Positions 56,920 through 64,000 of a stretch of DNA of 64,000 nucleotides are shown here, piece after piece. Positions within the stretch are counted from its first letter, which is position 1; every line of letters starts with the position of its first letter. This DNA is from Microseira sp003486305 (lineage in GTDB: Bacteria; Cyanobacteriota; Cyanobacteriia; Cyanobacteriales; Aerosakkonemataceae). The stretch is taken from positions 1 to 64,000 of the forward strand of contig DALYJX010000008.1 of assembly GCA_031969655.1 (NCBI GenBank). The letters are read 5' to 3'. A model generated the notes under the pieces. That model made no database searches and had not been told where the DNA came from. It was given only the letters and a program-made list of their open reading frames with translations. Position numbers and translations under genes: made by a program.

Positions 56920-59370
56920 GTGCGTATTCCACTTGACTATTATCGAATTCTGGGTCTACCGATTCAGGCAAATACAGAACAGTTGCAGCAAGCATATCGC
57001 GATCGCGTCCAACAACTGCCGCGACGCGAGTATTCCGAACTAGCTATTGAGGCTCGCAGGCAACTGCTCGACGAAGCCTATGCGGTGCTTAGCGATCCAG
57101 AACAGCGTAGCGCCTACGATGCCAGTTTCTTCACCAAAACCTACGCGAGTGATTCGCCACAAAGAACCGAGTCGCCAACGGCATCCCCTACTGGTGCTGC
57201 ATCGGTCGAACAAAATGCTTACCCCGAACCTCCCAGTATCGACATCTCTGACGAAGAATTTTTGGGAGCCTTGCTGATTCTGCAAGAATTGGGAGAATAC
57301 GAACTCGTCTTGCATTTAGGCCGTTCCTATCTGAGCAGTTCCTCTACCGAAATTGAAACCGGCAGGTTTGGCGAACCCAAAATCGCCAGATCCGACATGG
57401 TTTTAACCGTCGCCCTAGCCTGTTTAGAATTAGGGCGCGAACAATGGCAGCAACGTCGGTATGAAGATGCCGCTGAAACTCTAAATGGCGGGCAAGAATT
57501 GCTTTTACGCGAAGGTTTATTTGCTGGCGTCAGAGGCGAAATCCAATCCGACCTCTACAAGTTACGTCCTTACAGAATATTGGAATTGCTAGCGCTTCCA
57601 TTAGAAGAAACTCAAGATCGCCGCACTGGTATAGTGCTGTTACAAGAAATGCTAGCCGAACGCGGCGGCATCGATGGTGCGGGCAACGATCAATCCGGGT
57701 TGAATAAGGAAAACTTTCTCCGCTTTATTCAGCAGTTGCGCGTCTATCTCACCAGCGCCGAACAGCAGGCTTTGTTTGAAGAAGAAGCTCGTCGTCCCTC
57801 GGCGGTAGCTACTTACCTAGCAGTGTACGCCCTGTTGGCACGCGGGTTTACTCAGCGACAGCCAGAACTAATCGGGCGCGCCAAAACCATGCTGATGCGT
57901 CTGGGAAAACGCCAAGATGTATACCTCGAGCAATCTATCTGCGCCCTGCTTTTGGGACAAACCGAGGAAGCCTCCCGCGCTTTGGAGTTGTCCGGAGAAT
58001 ACGAAGCTTTGGCTTTTATTCGCGAACATTCCCAAGGGGCACCGGATTTGTTGCCCGGATTATGCCTGTACAGCGAACGTTGGTTGCAGGAAGAAGTGTT
58101 TCCCCACTTCCGCGACTTGGCAGAGCAACAAGTTTCTTTAAAAGATTACTTCGCCGACGATCGCGTCCAGACAGCCCTGGAATCCCTGCCAAAAGACAGC
58201 GAGGCTACCAACGAGTGGGAAGCCGTCGATACCGAGCGCATCTCTACCCCATCATCCTCCCCATCCAGCACTCAAGCCGAACGGGAAGCTATCAGCCGTC
58301 TGAAATCTCAGATGCAGCGGACTCAAGCTTTAATTGAATCCCGGTTGACTACCCAAACCGGATCGGGTAGCGGGACAAATTTGTCTGGCATCTCGGAAGC
58401 AACCCTGAGCGCCTTGTTAGGCAAAGCAGGTGCTACGACGCCTCAAACATCTCCGCCGACGAGCGATCGCATGACCAATGGTTCGATCTCGTCAGCCAAC
58501 CAAACAGAAATTTACTCTGGAGAAGGAATGCCCGCCTCTGGCGGCGACGTTCCCATCAACGACACCCAATCGGTTAGCTTCGATCCAGGCGCTTCCTTAC
58601 GCCAACCAATACCACAAGGCACTGCGACAACAGCAGGGTTGCAGCATCGACCCGGTGCGTCTTCCAGCAGACGCGGCAGACGAGGCGGCGGGAATAGCTG
58701 GGTAAAGCAGAATATGGAGAATTTGTCAAGGGGTTGGCGAAATTTGGTGTCACCGACTGGCAGTTCCTCAAGCGCAGCTAAGCAAAAACGGCTGATATTG
58801 CTGTTGGCTGGGGTGTTGGGCATTGGAGTGGTGCTATTTTTGTTGATGCAAGCGATCGGAGCGCTCAACAGAAACTTACAACAAGCGCGTGAGCCGCAAG
58901 AAGGAGAACAGTTAGAGGTAAGCCTGAATCAATCCTTGTTAGAAACGTCCGGAACTGCTACAGATCCATTAACTGCACCGGGCGCGCCGACTGAAGCGGT
59001 GGCAGAGCAAGTAATTAGAAGCTGGTTCGAGCGTAAATCAGAAGCTCTGGGGTCTAACCACGAAATCGAGCGATTAGCTCAAATATTGGTCAATCCTGCA
59101 CTGGCGCGCTGGGAAGCGATCGCACGCTCTGCGAGGAGAAACAACTGGCATCGCAAGTTCGAGCATAGCATCGAAAACAATTCGATCCAGATTCGCTCTG
59201 CCGATCCAGAGCGAGCCAAAGTAGAAGCACAGGTGCGCGAAGTTGCCGAACACTACAGAGGCGAGCGATTAGTCAGGAGAGAATCTTATAATTCCAATCT
59301 GCGGGTGCAGTATGACCTAGTGCGCCAAAACGGTCAATGGTTCATCCGCGATATGACTGTTTTAAGATAG
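56920..59370 (+). CDS. ftn2: Cell division protein Ftn2/ZipN (ARC6-like)
   Basis: An 816-residue protein with GTG start (56920). The N-terminal J-like domain (about 1-70: LDYYRILGLPIQANTEQLQQAYRDR ... LLDEAYAVLSDPEQRSAYD) lacks the HPD motif (PRR there). A helical region (about 110-420) is followed by a low-complexity Ser/Thr/Pro-rich linker, a single transmembrane helix (about 625-650; LILLLAGVLGIGVVLFLLM) and a C-terminal IMS domain (about 690-816; AEQVIRSWFERKSEALG, ending GQWFIRDMTVLR). This is the architecture of Ftn2/ZipN/ARC6, which tethers FtsZ to the membrane at mid-cell and contacts other divisome proteins. Confidence 0.94.
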   Translation: MRIPLDYYRILGLPIQANTEQLQQAYRDRVQQLPRREYSELAIEARRQLLDEAYAVLSDPEQRSAYDASFFTKTYASDSPQRTESPTASPTGAASVEQNAYPEPPSIDISDEEFLGALLILQELGEYELVLHLGRSYLSSSSTEIETGRFGEPKIARSDMVLTVALACLELGREQWQQRRYEDAAETLNGGQELLLREGLFAGVRGEIQSDLYKLRPYRILELLALPLEETQDRRTGIVLLQEMLAERGGIDGAGNDQSGLNKENFLRFIQQLRVYLTSAEQQALFEEEARRPSAVATYLAVYALLARGFTQRQPELIGRAKTMLMRLGKRQDVYLEQSICALLLGQTEEASRALELSGEYEALAFIREHSQGAPDLLPGLCLYSERWLQEEVFPHFRDLAEQQVSLKDYFADDRVQTALESLPKDSEATNEWEAVDTERISTPSSSPSSTQAEREAISRLKSQMQRTQALIESRLTTQTGSGSGTNLSGISEATLSALLGKAGATTPQTSPPTSDRMTNGSISSANQTEIYSGEGMPASGGDVPINDTQSVSFDPGASLRQPIPQGTATTAGLQHRPGASSSRRGRRGGGNSWVKQNMENLSRGWRNLVSPTGSSSSAAKQKRLILLLAGVLGIGVVLFLLMQAIGALNRNLQQAREPQEGEQLEVSLNQSLLETSGTATDPLTAPGAPTEAVAEQVIRSWFERKSEALGSNHEIERLAQILVNPALARWEAIARSARRNNWHRKFEHSIENNSIQIRSADPERAKVEAQVREVAEHYRGERLVRRESYNSNLRVQYDLVRQNGQWFIRDMTVLR

Positions 59371-59375
59371 GGTTT

Positions 59376-59500
59376 ATAGCGGATTGCAGTCGCATGAGGT
59401 ACACCAACAGCTGTGTGCGGGCAGCCTTAAGGCTGCCCGCACACAGCTGCGCCAAAAGGCTTTTCCTCACTCACTTGCAATCTGCTGTATCAGTAGTCAG
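59376..59500. repeat. Palindromic element with perfect 42-bp centre
   Basis: CAGCTGTGTGCGGGCAGCCTT followed by its exact reverse complement (59408-59449) is a perfect palindrome. Outside it, TATAGCGGATTGCAG and TTGCAATCTGCTGTA are imperfect inverse ends. The left flank matches the reverse complement of 24068-24104. The gap to the AEC gene (59371-59633) has no other recognised feature. Confidence 0.85.
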
Positions 59501-59633
59501 CAATCCGCTGTCCTTGGGTGCGATGGTCAGTCATTCGCGTCAGGGAAGACGCTACCTCGTCTTCCTTGTCTCATTGATCGCCAACTGGTGCGCGGGAATC
59601 GCACCCCGACTGATGACCATCTACCCCTAATCT

Positions 59634-60593
59634 ATGATTAACAACCTATTTAATATCTATTCGCCTCTCATCCTCTGGACGGCTTTAGGGATATTATTGT
59701 TTCGTTTTATACCAAAGGCGCTGCCTCGGTGGTTGGGGCGGGCATTGTATTGGATTGGCGTACCGATAGAAATTTTGGCACTAGCTCGAAAGACGGACTT
59801 TTCCGGGAATTGGGGTCTAACTCCCTTAGTGACGTTAGTAGCGTTAACCTTGGGACTGGGACTGTCTTGCTTATGCTGGCAAATATTGCCGAGTTTAGTG
59901 TTATTAAAGCCGGATCAAACTTGGTTTAATCGAGCGCGTCAAGGTAGTTTTGTCTTGGCGGCGATGCTGGGAAACACCGGATTTGTGGGGTTAGCGATCG
60001 CTCCTTCATTAATCCACCCTGAGTCCCTAAATATCCCAGTATTTTACAGCATCGCTCACAACCTTTTTGGCCCCTATGTTTTTGGCGTTCTAGTTGCCAG
60101 TTATTTTGGTCGCAAGCAAAGCGAGCATCGCTGGTGGCTTAACCTGCGGGATTTATTGATTGTGCCTTGCCTGTGGACGTTTATCTTGGGCTATTTCACC
60201 CAATCAATTCAATTTCCCGATTTTATTGAATCTGGACTCGAAGCTTCGATTGGAATAGTCAGTTGCAGTGCCTTTTTGCTGATTGGGATACGACTGGCGC
60301 TTCTTTCAGGGTGGAAAAGTTTTCGGATGGCGCTGATTGCTAGTAGCTTAAGAGTTGCGATCGTGCCAGCACTCGTCGGTATAGGAACAACTCTGCTGGG
60401 AATCAAAGGCGACCCCCGCTTAGCGCTGGTTTTGATGTCAGGGATGCCTAGTGCGTTTATGGGTTTGATTTTGGCAGAAGAGTACGACCTCGACCGCGAG
60501 TTAATTGCCAGCAGTATCTTTTTAACCACCGTAATGCTATTGCTGATGATTCCCCTCTGGCTGTTTTTGTTTGGCTATTCACAGGCGCTTTGA
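59634..60593 (+). CDS. AEC-family transporter
   Basis: A 319-residue membrane protein with about ten hydrophobic helices. The family is recognised by IYSPLILWTALGILLFRFIPKALP, the middle GNTGFVGLAIAPSLI segment and AILMSGMPSAFMGLILAEEYDLDRELIASSIFLTTVMLLLMIPLW, the typical C-terminal AEC end (here LVLMSGMPSA). These auxin-efflux-carrier-type permeases export or import organic acids or other anions; the cyanobacterial substrate is unknown. Convergent with the following leftward gene (17 bp gap). Confidence 0.9.
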   Translation: MINNLFNIYSPLILWTALGILLFRFIPKALPRWLGRALYWIGVPIEILALARKTDFSGNWGLTPLVTLVALTLGLGLSCLCWQILPSLVLLKPDQTWFNRARQGSFVLAAMLGNTGFVGLAIAPSLIHPESLNIPVFYSIAHNLFGPYVFGVLVASYFGRKQSEHRWWLNLRDLLIVPCLWTFILGYFTQSIQFPDFIESGLEASIGIVSCSAFLLIGIRLALLSGWKSFRMALIASSLRVAIVPALVGIGTTLLGIKGDPRLALVLMSGMPSAFMGLILAEEYDLDRELIASSIFLTTVMLLLMIPLWLFLFGYSQAL

Positions 60594-60610
60594 TTGTAGC
60601 GAGCCAACAA

Positions 60611-61438
60611 TTAGTTTACTTTCAGATCGTCTGATTCTAAAATTGTTGCGAGTTCTTGTAAAAGTTTATCCTGCTGTTGTTTTAGTGCGTTTAGCTGGTT
60701 GATAATATTTGCCAGATGTTCTTTGCGATCGCCTTGATTTAGAGTCTGGTTAGATGGCACAGTAACTAATCCGCTGACCATCACATTTCCCAAGGATTTA
60801 GAACCAAGCCCTAGAAAAGACTGGAGCAATTTGAATGGTGCTATTAGTACAGAAATCCATGTTTTCTCTACCAAGTTAGCGATCGCTTTCAGTAATCCCC
60901 AAAATAGGAAAATGACTAAAAGTAAAATTACTAAATCTTGAATTGGATGACTCATTATCCAAAATACTATCGGATGATCCTTAAACCAGTTGTTAATAAA
61001 TGAACTAATAGCAGCTTCAATGCCTTCGGTGAATGAAAACCTCAATTTCTCGGCTTTTTGAATACTGTCTTCTAACGATGTCTTCGCATTTTCAGTTGCA
61101 TCAGTTATATTCCTAACGGCTTGGTTGGTAGCTTCAGTAACAGTATTGATAGCCTTGCTAGTGCTGGTAGCTAGAGAATCTTTTGTTTTTTCGGTCACTT
61201 CAAAAACTGTTCCAACAGCTTTGTTTGTAGTTTCACTGACTGTATTGACGGCTTGGTTCGTGGTTTGAGCGATCGCATCTTTTGCTTCCTCAGCAGTCCC
61301 GGTAACAGCGCGAACAGCTTTGTTTGTATTTTCACTGACGTTTGTTAGGGAATTCCCCGCTTTTGCGGCGGTTTGAGTCAAAAAATCTGTTGTTCTCTGA
61401 AAGCCTTGAGAAACGGCTTCAGGTATTGCTATTTCCAT
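60611..61438 (-). CDS. Membrane protein with long repeat-type coiled coil
   Basis: A 275-residue protein. Residues about 25-115 contain a string of T-N-(K/Q)-A-V-x-x-V-like 11-residue repeats (e.g. TNQAVNTVSETTNKAVGTVFEVTEKT), similar to LEA/apolipoprotein-type amphipathic helices. Residues about 130-215 hold a hydrophobic helix (HPIQDLVILLLVIFLFWGLLKAIANL) and an amphipathic one. The C-terminus is a coiled coil (HLANIINQLNALKQQQDKLLQELATILES). It is a longer paralogue of the next gene. Possibly a stress or membrane-associated protein; family not recognised. Confidence 0.75.
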   Translation of the reverse strand: MEIAIPEAVSQGFQRTTDFLTQTAAKAGNSLTNVSENTNKAVRAVTGTAEEAKDAIAQTTNQAVNTVSETTNKAVGTVFEVTEKTKDSLATSTSKAINTVTEATNQAVRNITDATENAKTSLEDSIQKAEKLRFSFTEGIEAAISSFINNWFKDHPIVFWIMSHPIQDLVILLLVIFLFWGLLKAIANLVEKTWISVLIAPFKLLQSFLGLGSKSLGNVMVSGLVTVPSNQTLNQGDRKEHLANIINQLNALKQQQDKLLQELATILESDDLKVN

Positions 61439-61581
61439 AATTCCTTACCAAGGTAAACTTTTTATTTAATAGCATTTTATTTAGAAAAAATATTCCGAAA
61501 AATTACGCAAGTTAACTTTTCAGATGATATCAGTACCCAGTTTTGTCAGAGAGGAAGAGCGAACGCACTCCCCGCTCTATT

Positions 61582-62049
61582 TCAAACTTCTAGATTAATT
61601 TTGTCTGAAGCCATTATTGCTGCAACTTCTTGTAATAACTCGTTTTGTTCTTTTTGCAGCGCTTCTAACCGAATGGAAATTTCTGCTAATCTTTGTTTTT
61701 TATCTGGCAGAACTGGTTGAGAACTTGCGGGTGGTAAGGCTGGAAGGGTATTTTTAGTTCCTGCTAATTGTTTTAACGCTAAACCGCCAACTGCACTGAG
61801 GGATTTAGCCCCAATGCCAAATAAAAACAGAAGTAATTTTATCGGGGCTTGCATTAGACTTCGCACGCCGATTTCAATTAGGTAACCCAGCCCTTTAATC
61901 ATCTGCCAAATCAGCGCGATCGCAAACAATACTATCCCCAGGCTGATAATCGGATGATTGGTCATCCATATCAATATCTCAAGTACCCGGAATACTGCCG
62001 GATGCTGTTGCAACCAATGACTGACTGAGGAAGCGATCGCTGCTTGCAT
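61582..62049 (-). CDS. Membrane protein, shorter paralogue of the neighbouring gene
   Basis: A 155-residue protein from ATG 62049 (MQAAIASSVSHWLQQHPAVF); an ATG at 62067 is possible but overlaps upstream sequence. It lacks the repeat-type N-terminal part of its neighbour. It shares the core HPAVF..LEILIWMTNHPIISLGIVLFAIALIWQMIKGLGYLIE, FGIGAKSLS and the C-terminal coiled coil KQRLAEISIRLEALQKEQNELLQEVAAIMASD. Same orientation and 143 bp upstream of the longer paralogue, so they may form an operon. Function unknown. Confidence 0.75.
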   Translation of the reverse strand: MQAAIASSVSHWLQQHPAVFRVLEILIWMTNHPIISLGIVLFAIALIWQMIKGLGYLIEIGVRSLMQAPIKLLLFLFGIGAKSLSAVGGLALKQLAGTKNTLPALPPASSQPVLPDKKQRLAEISIRLEALQKEQNELLQEVAAIMASDKINLEV

Positions 62050-62172
62050 AGTATTCAATATCACCAAACTGGGATGCTCGAAACTGGACTTTTGTTAAAG
62101 GAATGGGAATTCGGGTTTTCCGCTATTGTATCCTCTGAGGAAAAGCAATCGAACTCTGGGAGCAACTCCAAC

Positions 62173-62778
62173 GTGTACTTAAAATTCTGCGCCGCAGCTG
62201 CTATTGCGATTCCTTTTTCGCTAGTAGGGGCGGGTTTTACCAACGATTCTGCTATAGCCGCGAGATATCTCGTTAAATCCGCCCCTACTACAGCCTTAGC
62301 TTTCTCGCCGTTGTCTCCCTCGTCTACATTAGTAACTCAAACCGTATGGAAGGAGTTTTCATCTTCCGAGGGGAAGTTTGCTGTCTCGATGCCCGGTACT
62401 CCCAAGCAGGAGACAGAAACAGATGAAGATGGGTTAACTTCGCACTCATTTACCGTCGAACTCGAAAACCCAGACAGTGCATACCTAGTAACTTACTATG
62501 ATGTGCCTGAAGTTGCTAAAGCTACGCCAGAGCAAATTAAAGAACTCCTCGATGGTGCGCCGGATGCGTTTGCTAAGGGGGGTAATGCTAATTTGACGCG
62601 ATCGCAAAACATTATCCTCGATGGCAACCCCGGAAGAGAATTTGAATTCACCTCCACAGAAGGTTTCTCCGGTAAGGGACGAGTCTATCTGGTGCAGGAA
62701 CGACTCTTTTTAGTCGTAGCGATCGCACCTCAATCCCAAAGCATTCAGCGCTTTCTAGACTCGTTCCGCCTGCTGTAG
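62173..62778 (+). CDS. Exported protein of unknown function with repeat-derived signal region
   Basis: A 201-residue protein from GTG 62173, chosen because it puts a signal peptide at the start (MYLKFCAAAAIAIPFSLVGAGF) and has GGGAG upstream; an ATG at 62044 would overlap the divergent gene. Residues 17-39 are encoded by a 69-bp GTAGGGGCGGGTTTT element in frame, supplying the end of the signal peptide and early mature region. The mature domain (about 57-201) has WKEFSSSEGKFAVSMPGTP and SFTVELENPDSAYLVTYYDVPE, FLVVAIAPQSQSIQRFLDSFRL, which resembles small PsbP-like/DUF1795-type beta proteins; I cannot name it further. Confidence 0.7.
   Translation: MYLKFCAAAAIAIPFSLVGAGFTNDSAIAARYLVKSAPTTALAFSPLSPSSTLVTQTVWKEFSSSEGKFAVSMPGTPKQETETDEDGLTSHSFTVELENPDSAYLVTYYDVPEVAKATPEQIKELLDGAPDAFAKGGNANLTRSQNIILDGNPGREFEFTSTEGFSGKGRVYLVQERLFLVVAIAPQSQSIQRFLDSFRLL
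62222..62290. repeat. 69-bp MITE-like core in frame within a coding sequence
   Basis: TAGTAGGGGCGGGTTT (62222-62237) and AAATCCGCCCCTACTA (62275-62290) are inverted copies with one mismatch, enclosing ACCAACGATT...CGCGAGATATC. The length is 23 codons exactly, so the reading frame is preserved. Same core as intergenic copies at 3852, 10070, 18690 and 28330. Confidence 0.85.
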
Positions 62779-62853
62779 AAATCCTCAATGATTCGTCAAC
62801 TCTTCTTCTCTCTTCCTTCTCTTCCTTGGCGTTCTTGGCGTCTTGGCGGTTAA

Positions 62854-64000
62854 TTAAAACAAATCCAAATCCGTCACGGCACCTATACTGCTAGAGGATA
62901 CCAGTTTGGCATATTTTGCCAGTACGCCTTTTGTATAGCGCGGTTTGGGGGGCTGCCATGCGGCGCGACGTTGTTCTAATTCCTCATCGCTGACGTGGAG
63001 GTGCAACAAACGTTGGTGGGCGTCGATGGTAATCGTATCGCCTTCTTGGACTAAAGCGATCGCTCCTCCCACCGCTGCTTCTGGTGCCACGTGTCCCACA
63101 ACCATTCCGTATGTCCCGCCAGAAAAGCGTCCATCGGTAATTAATCCAACCGTTTCTCCCAGTCCCGCACCGATAATTGCTGATGTCGGTGCGAGCATTT
63201 CCCGCATTCCAGGGCCGCCTTTGGGGCCTTCGTAGCGAATGACAACTACGTCTCCTGGATTGATTTTCCCCGCTAGAATCGCTTCTAGGCACAATTCCTC
63301 GGATTCATAGACTCTCGCTGGTCCGGTAATTTTCGGGTTTTTAATCCCGGTAATTTTTGCTACAGACCCTTCTGTTGCCAAGTTCCCTTTCAGGATTGCT
63401 AAGTGTCCTTGGGAATACATGGGATTGTCCCAAGGACGAATAACATCTTGGTCTGCGGGGGGTTCGTCGGGCACATCGGCTAATACTTCGGCGATGGTTT
63501 TACCCGTAATAGTCAGGCAATCCCCGTGTATCAAATTATGCTTTAACAGCATTTTCATTACTTGGGGAATGCCGCCTGCTTTGTGCAAATCGGTGGCTAC
63601 GTACTTACCGGATGGTTTTAAATCGCACAAAACGGGTACGCGGGCGCGGATGGTTTCAAAGTCGTCCAAGGTTAATTCGACACCAGCAGCGCGAGCGATC
63701 GCTAAAAAGTGCAATACGGCATTGGTGGAGCCACCGACAGCCATAATGACGGAGATGGCATTTTCGATCGATTTGCGGGTAATAATTTGACGGGGCAGAA
63801 TTTGGTGGCGAATAGCCTCGACCAAAACCTTGCCAGATAGTTCGGTGCTTTCGGCTTTTTCTTCATCTTCGGCTGCCATTGTGGAAGAATAAGGCAAGCT
63901 CATGCCCAAGGCTTCAAAGGCGCTAGACATGGTATTGGCAGTATACATGCCGCCGCAGGAACCAGCACCGGGACAGGCACGGCGTTCGACTTCGATTAAT
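62854..64000 (-). CDS. ilvD: Dihydroxy-acid dehydratase (C-terminal part)
   Basis: The gene continues beyond the right edge; 382 codons of about 560 are present. From the edge the frame reads EVERRACPGAGSCGGMYTANTMSSAFEALGMSLP, including one Fe-S cysteine region. Further diagnostic blocks are AVGGSTNAVLHFLAIARAAG, DLKPSGKYVATDLHKAGGIP, VIRYEGPKGGPGMREML and LITDGRFSGGTYGMVVGHVAPEA. It dehydrates dihydroxy acids in valine, isoleucine and leucine synthesis using an iron-sulfur cluster. The C-terminus IGAVTDLDLF is normal for cyanobacterial IlvD. An ATG at 63948 is internal and not the true start. Confidence 0.97.
   Translation of the reverse strand, partial: LIEVERRACPGAGSCGGMYTANTMSSAFEALGMSLPYSSTMAAEDEEKAESTELSGKVLVEAIRHQILPRQIITRKSIENAISVIMAVGGSTNAVLHFLAIARAAGVELTLDDFETIRARVPVLCDLKPSGKYVATDLHKAGGIPQVMKMLLKHNLIHGDCLTITGKTIAEVLADVPDEPPADQDVIRPWDNPMYSQGHLAILKGNLATEGSVAKITGIKNPKITGPARVYESEELCLEAILAGKINPGDVVVIRYEGPKGGPGMREMLAPTSAIIGAGLGETVGLITDGRFSGGTYGMVVGHVAPEAAVGGAIALVQEGDTITIDAHQRLLHLHVSDEELEQRRAAWQPPKPRYTKGVLAKYAKLVSSSSIGAVTDLDLF

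Noticed and set aside
1..64000. tRNA, rRNA or tmRNA genes
   Set aside because: I looked for TpsiC-arm and anticodon-arm patterns by eye and saw none that folded convincingly; a tRNAscan run could overturn this.

Overview
The window is chromosomal DNA from a cyanobacterium, most likely a filamentous, repeat-rich one. The palindrome GCGATCGC (HIP1) recurs throughout. There are cyanobacterium-typical genes: CRR6-like NDH-1 assembly factor, Ftn2/ZipN (ARC6-type) division protein, PucC-like BCD transporter, DUF3685/Ycf55-like protein and DUF4327. Intergenic regions are packed with heptanucleotide tandem arrays (TAATGGG, TAATTGG, TAATTGC types) and with about 70-145 bp hairpin elements built around a GTAGGGGCGGGTTTT core. 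No rRNA, tRNA, CRISPR array or intact transposase was recognised.

Layout. 1-3.2 kb: the ispD 5' end, a heptosyltransferase-like GT9 gene, a GmhB-like phosphatase, an unknown two-repeat protein and a CRR6-like gene. 3.2-17.7 kb is the main accessory region. Five leftward genes encode very large uncharacterised proteins: 1432 aa with a LamG-like segment, 64 aa, 677 aa with VGIGT repeats and a phage tail-collar domain, 960 aa DUF6603-like, and 640 aa. Downstream lie a papain-family protease and a chagasin-type inhibitor of such proteases, and upstream a divergent small LuxR-type regulator. This is the best candidate for an undescribed system. Related sequence blocks lie in opposite orientation at about 4.9 and 17.0 kb.

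17.7-30.5 kb: Fur-family regulator, NACHT-pentapeptide ATPase, pseudo-receiver DUF3685 protein, Crp/Fnr regulator divergent from a GH1 glucosidase, hybrid cluster protein (hcp) with a perfect TTGACTTAAGTCAA palindrome in its promoter, and a MATE transporter. 30.6-40 kb: MurT/GatD-type amidation enzymes, a proline-rich exported protein, L,D-transpeptidase, CHASE2-cyclase, FecR-domain protein and a CBS-PAS-GAF-GGDEF diguanylate cyclase. 40.1-42.6 kb: a cobalamin riboswitch, one of whose helices is extended by heptamer repeats, controlling HupE, DUF1636 and CobW genes. 43-64 kb: FGGY kinase, DUF4327, PhoD phosphatase, a PcrA/UvrD helicase interrupted by an intein with a GIY-YIG-like nuclease segment, ChaN-like protein, inositol-monophosphatase-family enzyme, BCD transporter, aldo/keto reductase, pdhA, ftn2, an AEC transporter, two paralogous membrane proteins, a signal-peptide protein and the 3' part of ilvD.

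A second theme is repeats entering functional sequence. Heptamer arrays supply the stop codon of seven genes and abut the start codon of another. Repeat-derived DNA is read in frame inside at least four proteins and fills a riboswitch arm. Functions are read from motifs and remembered family features; no database search was possible.
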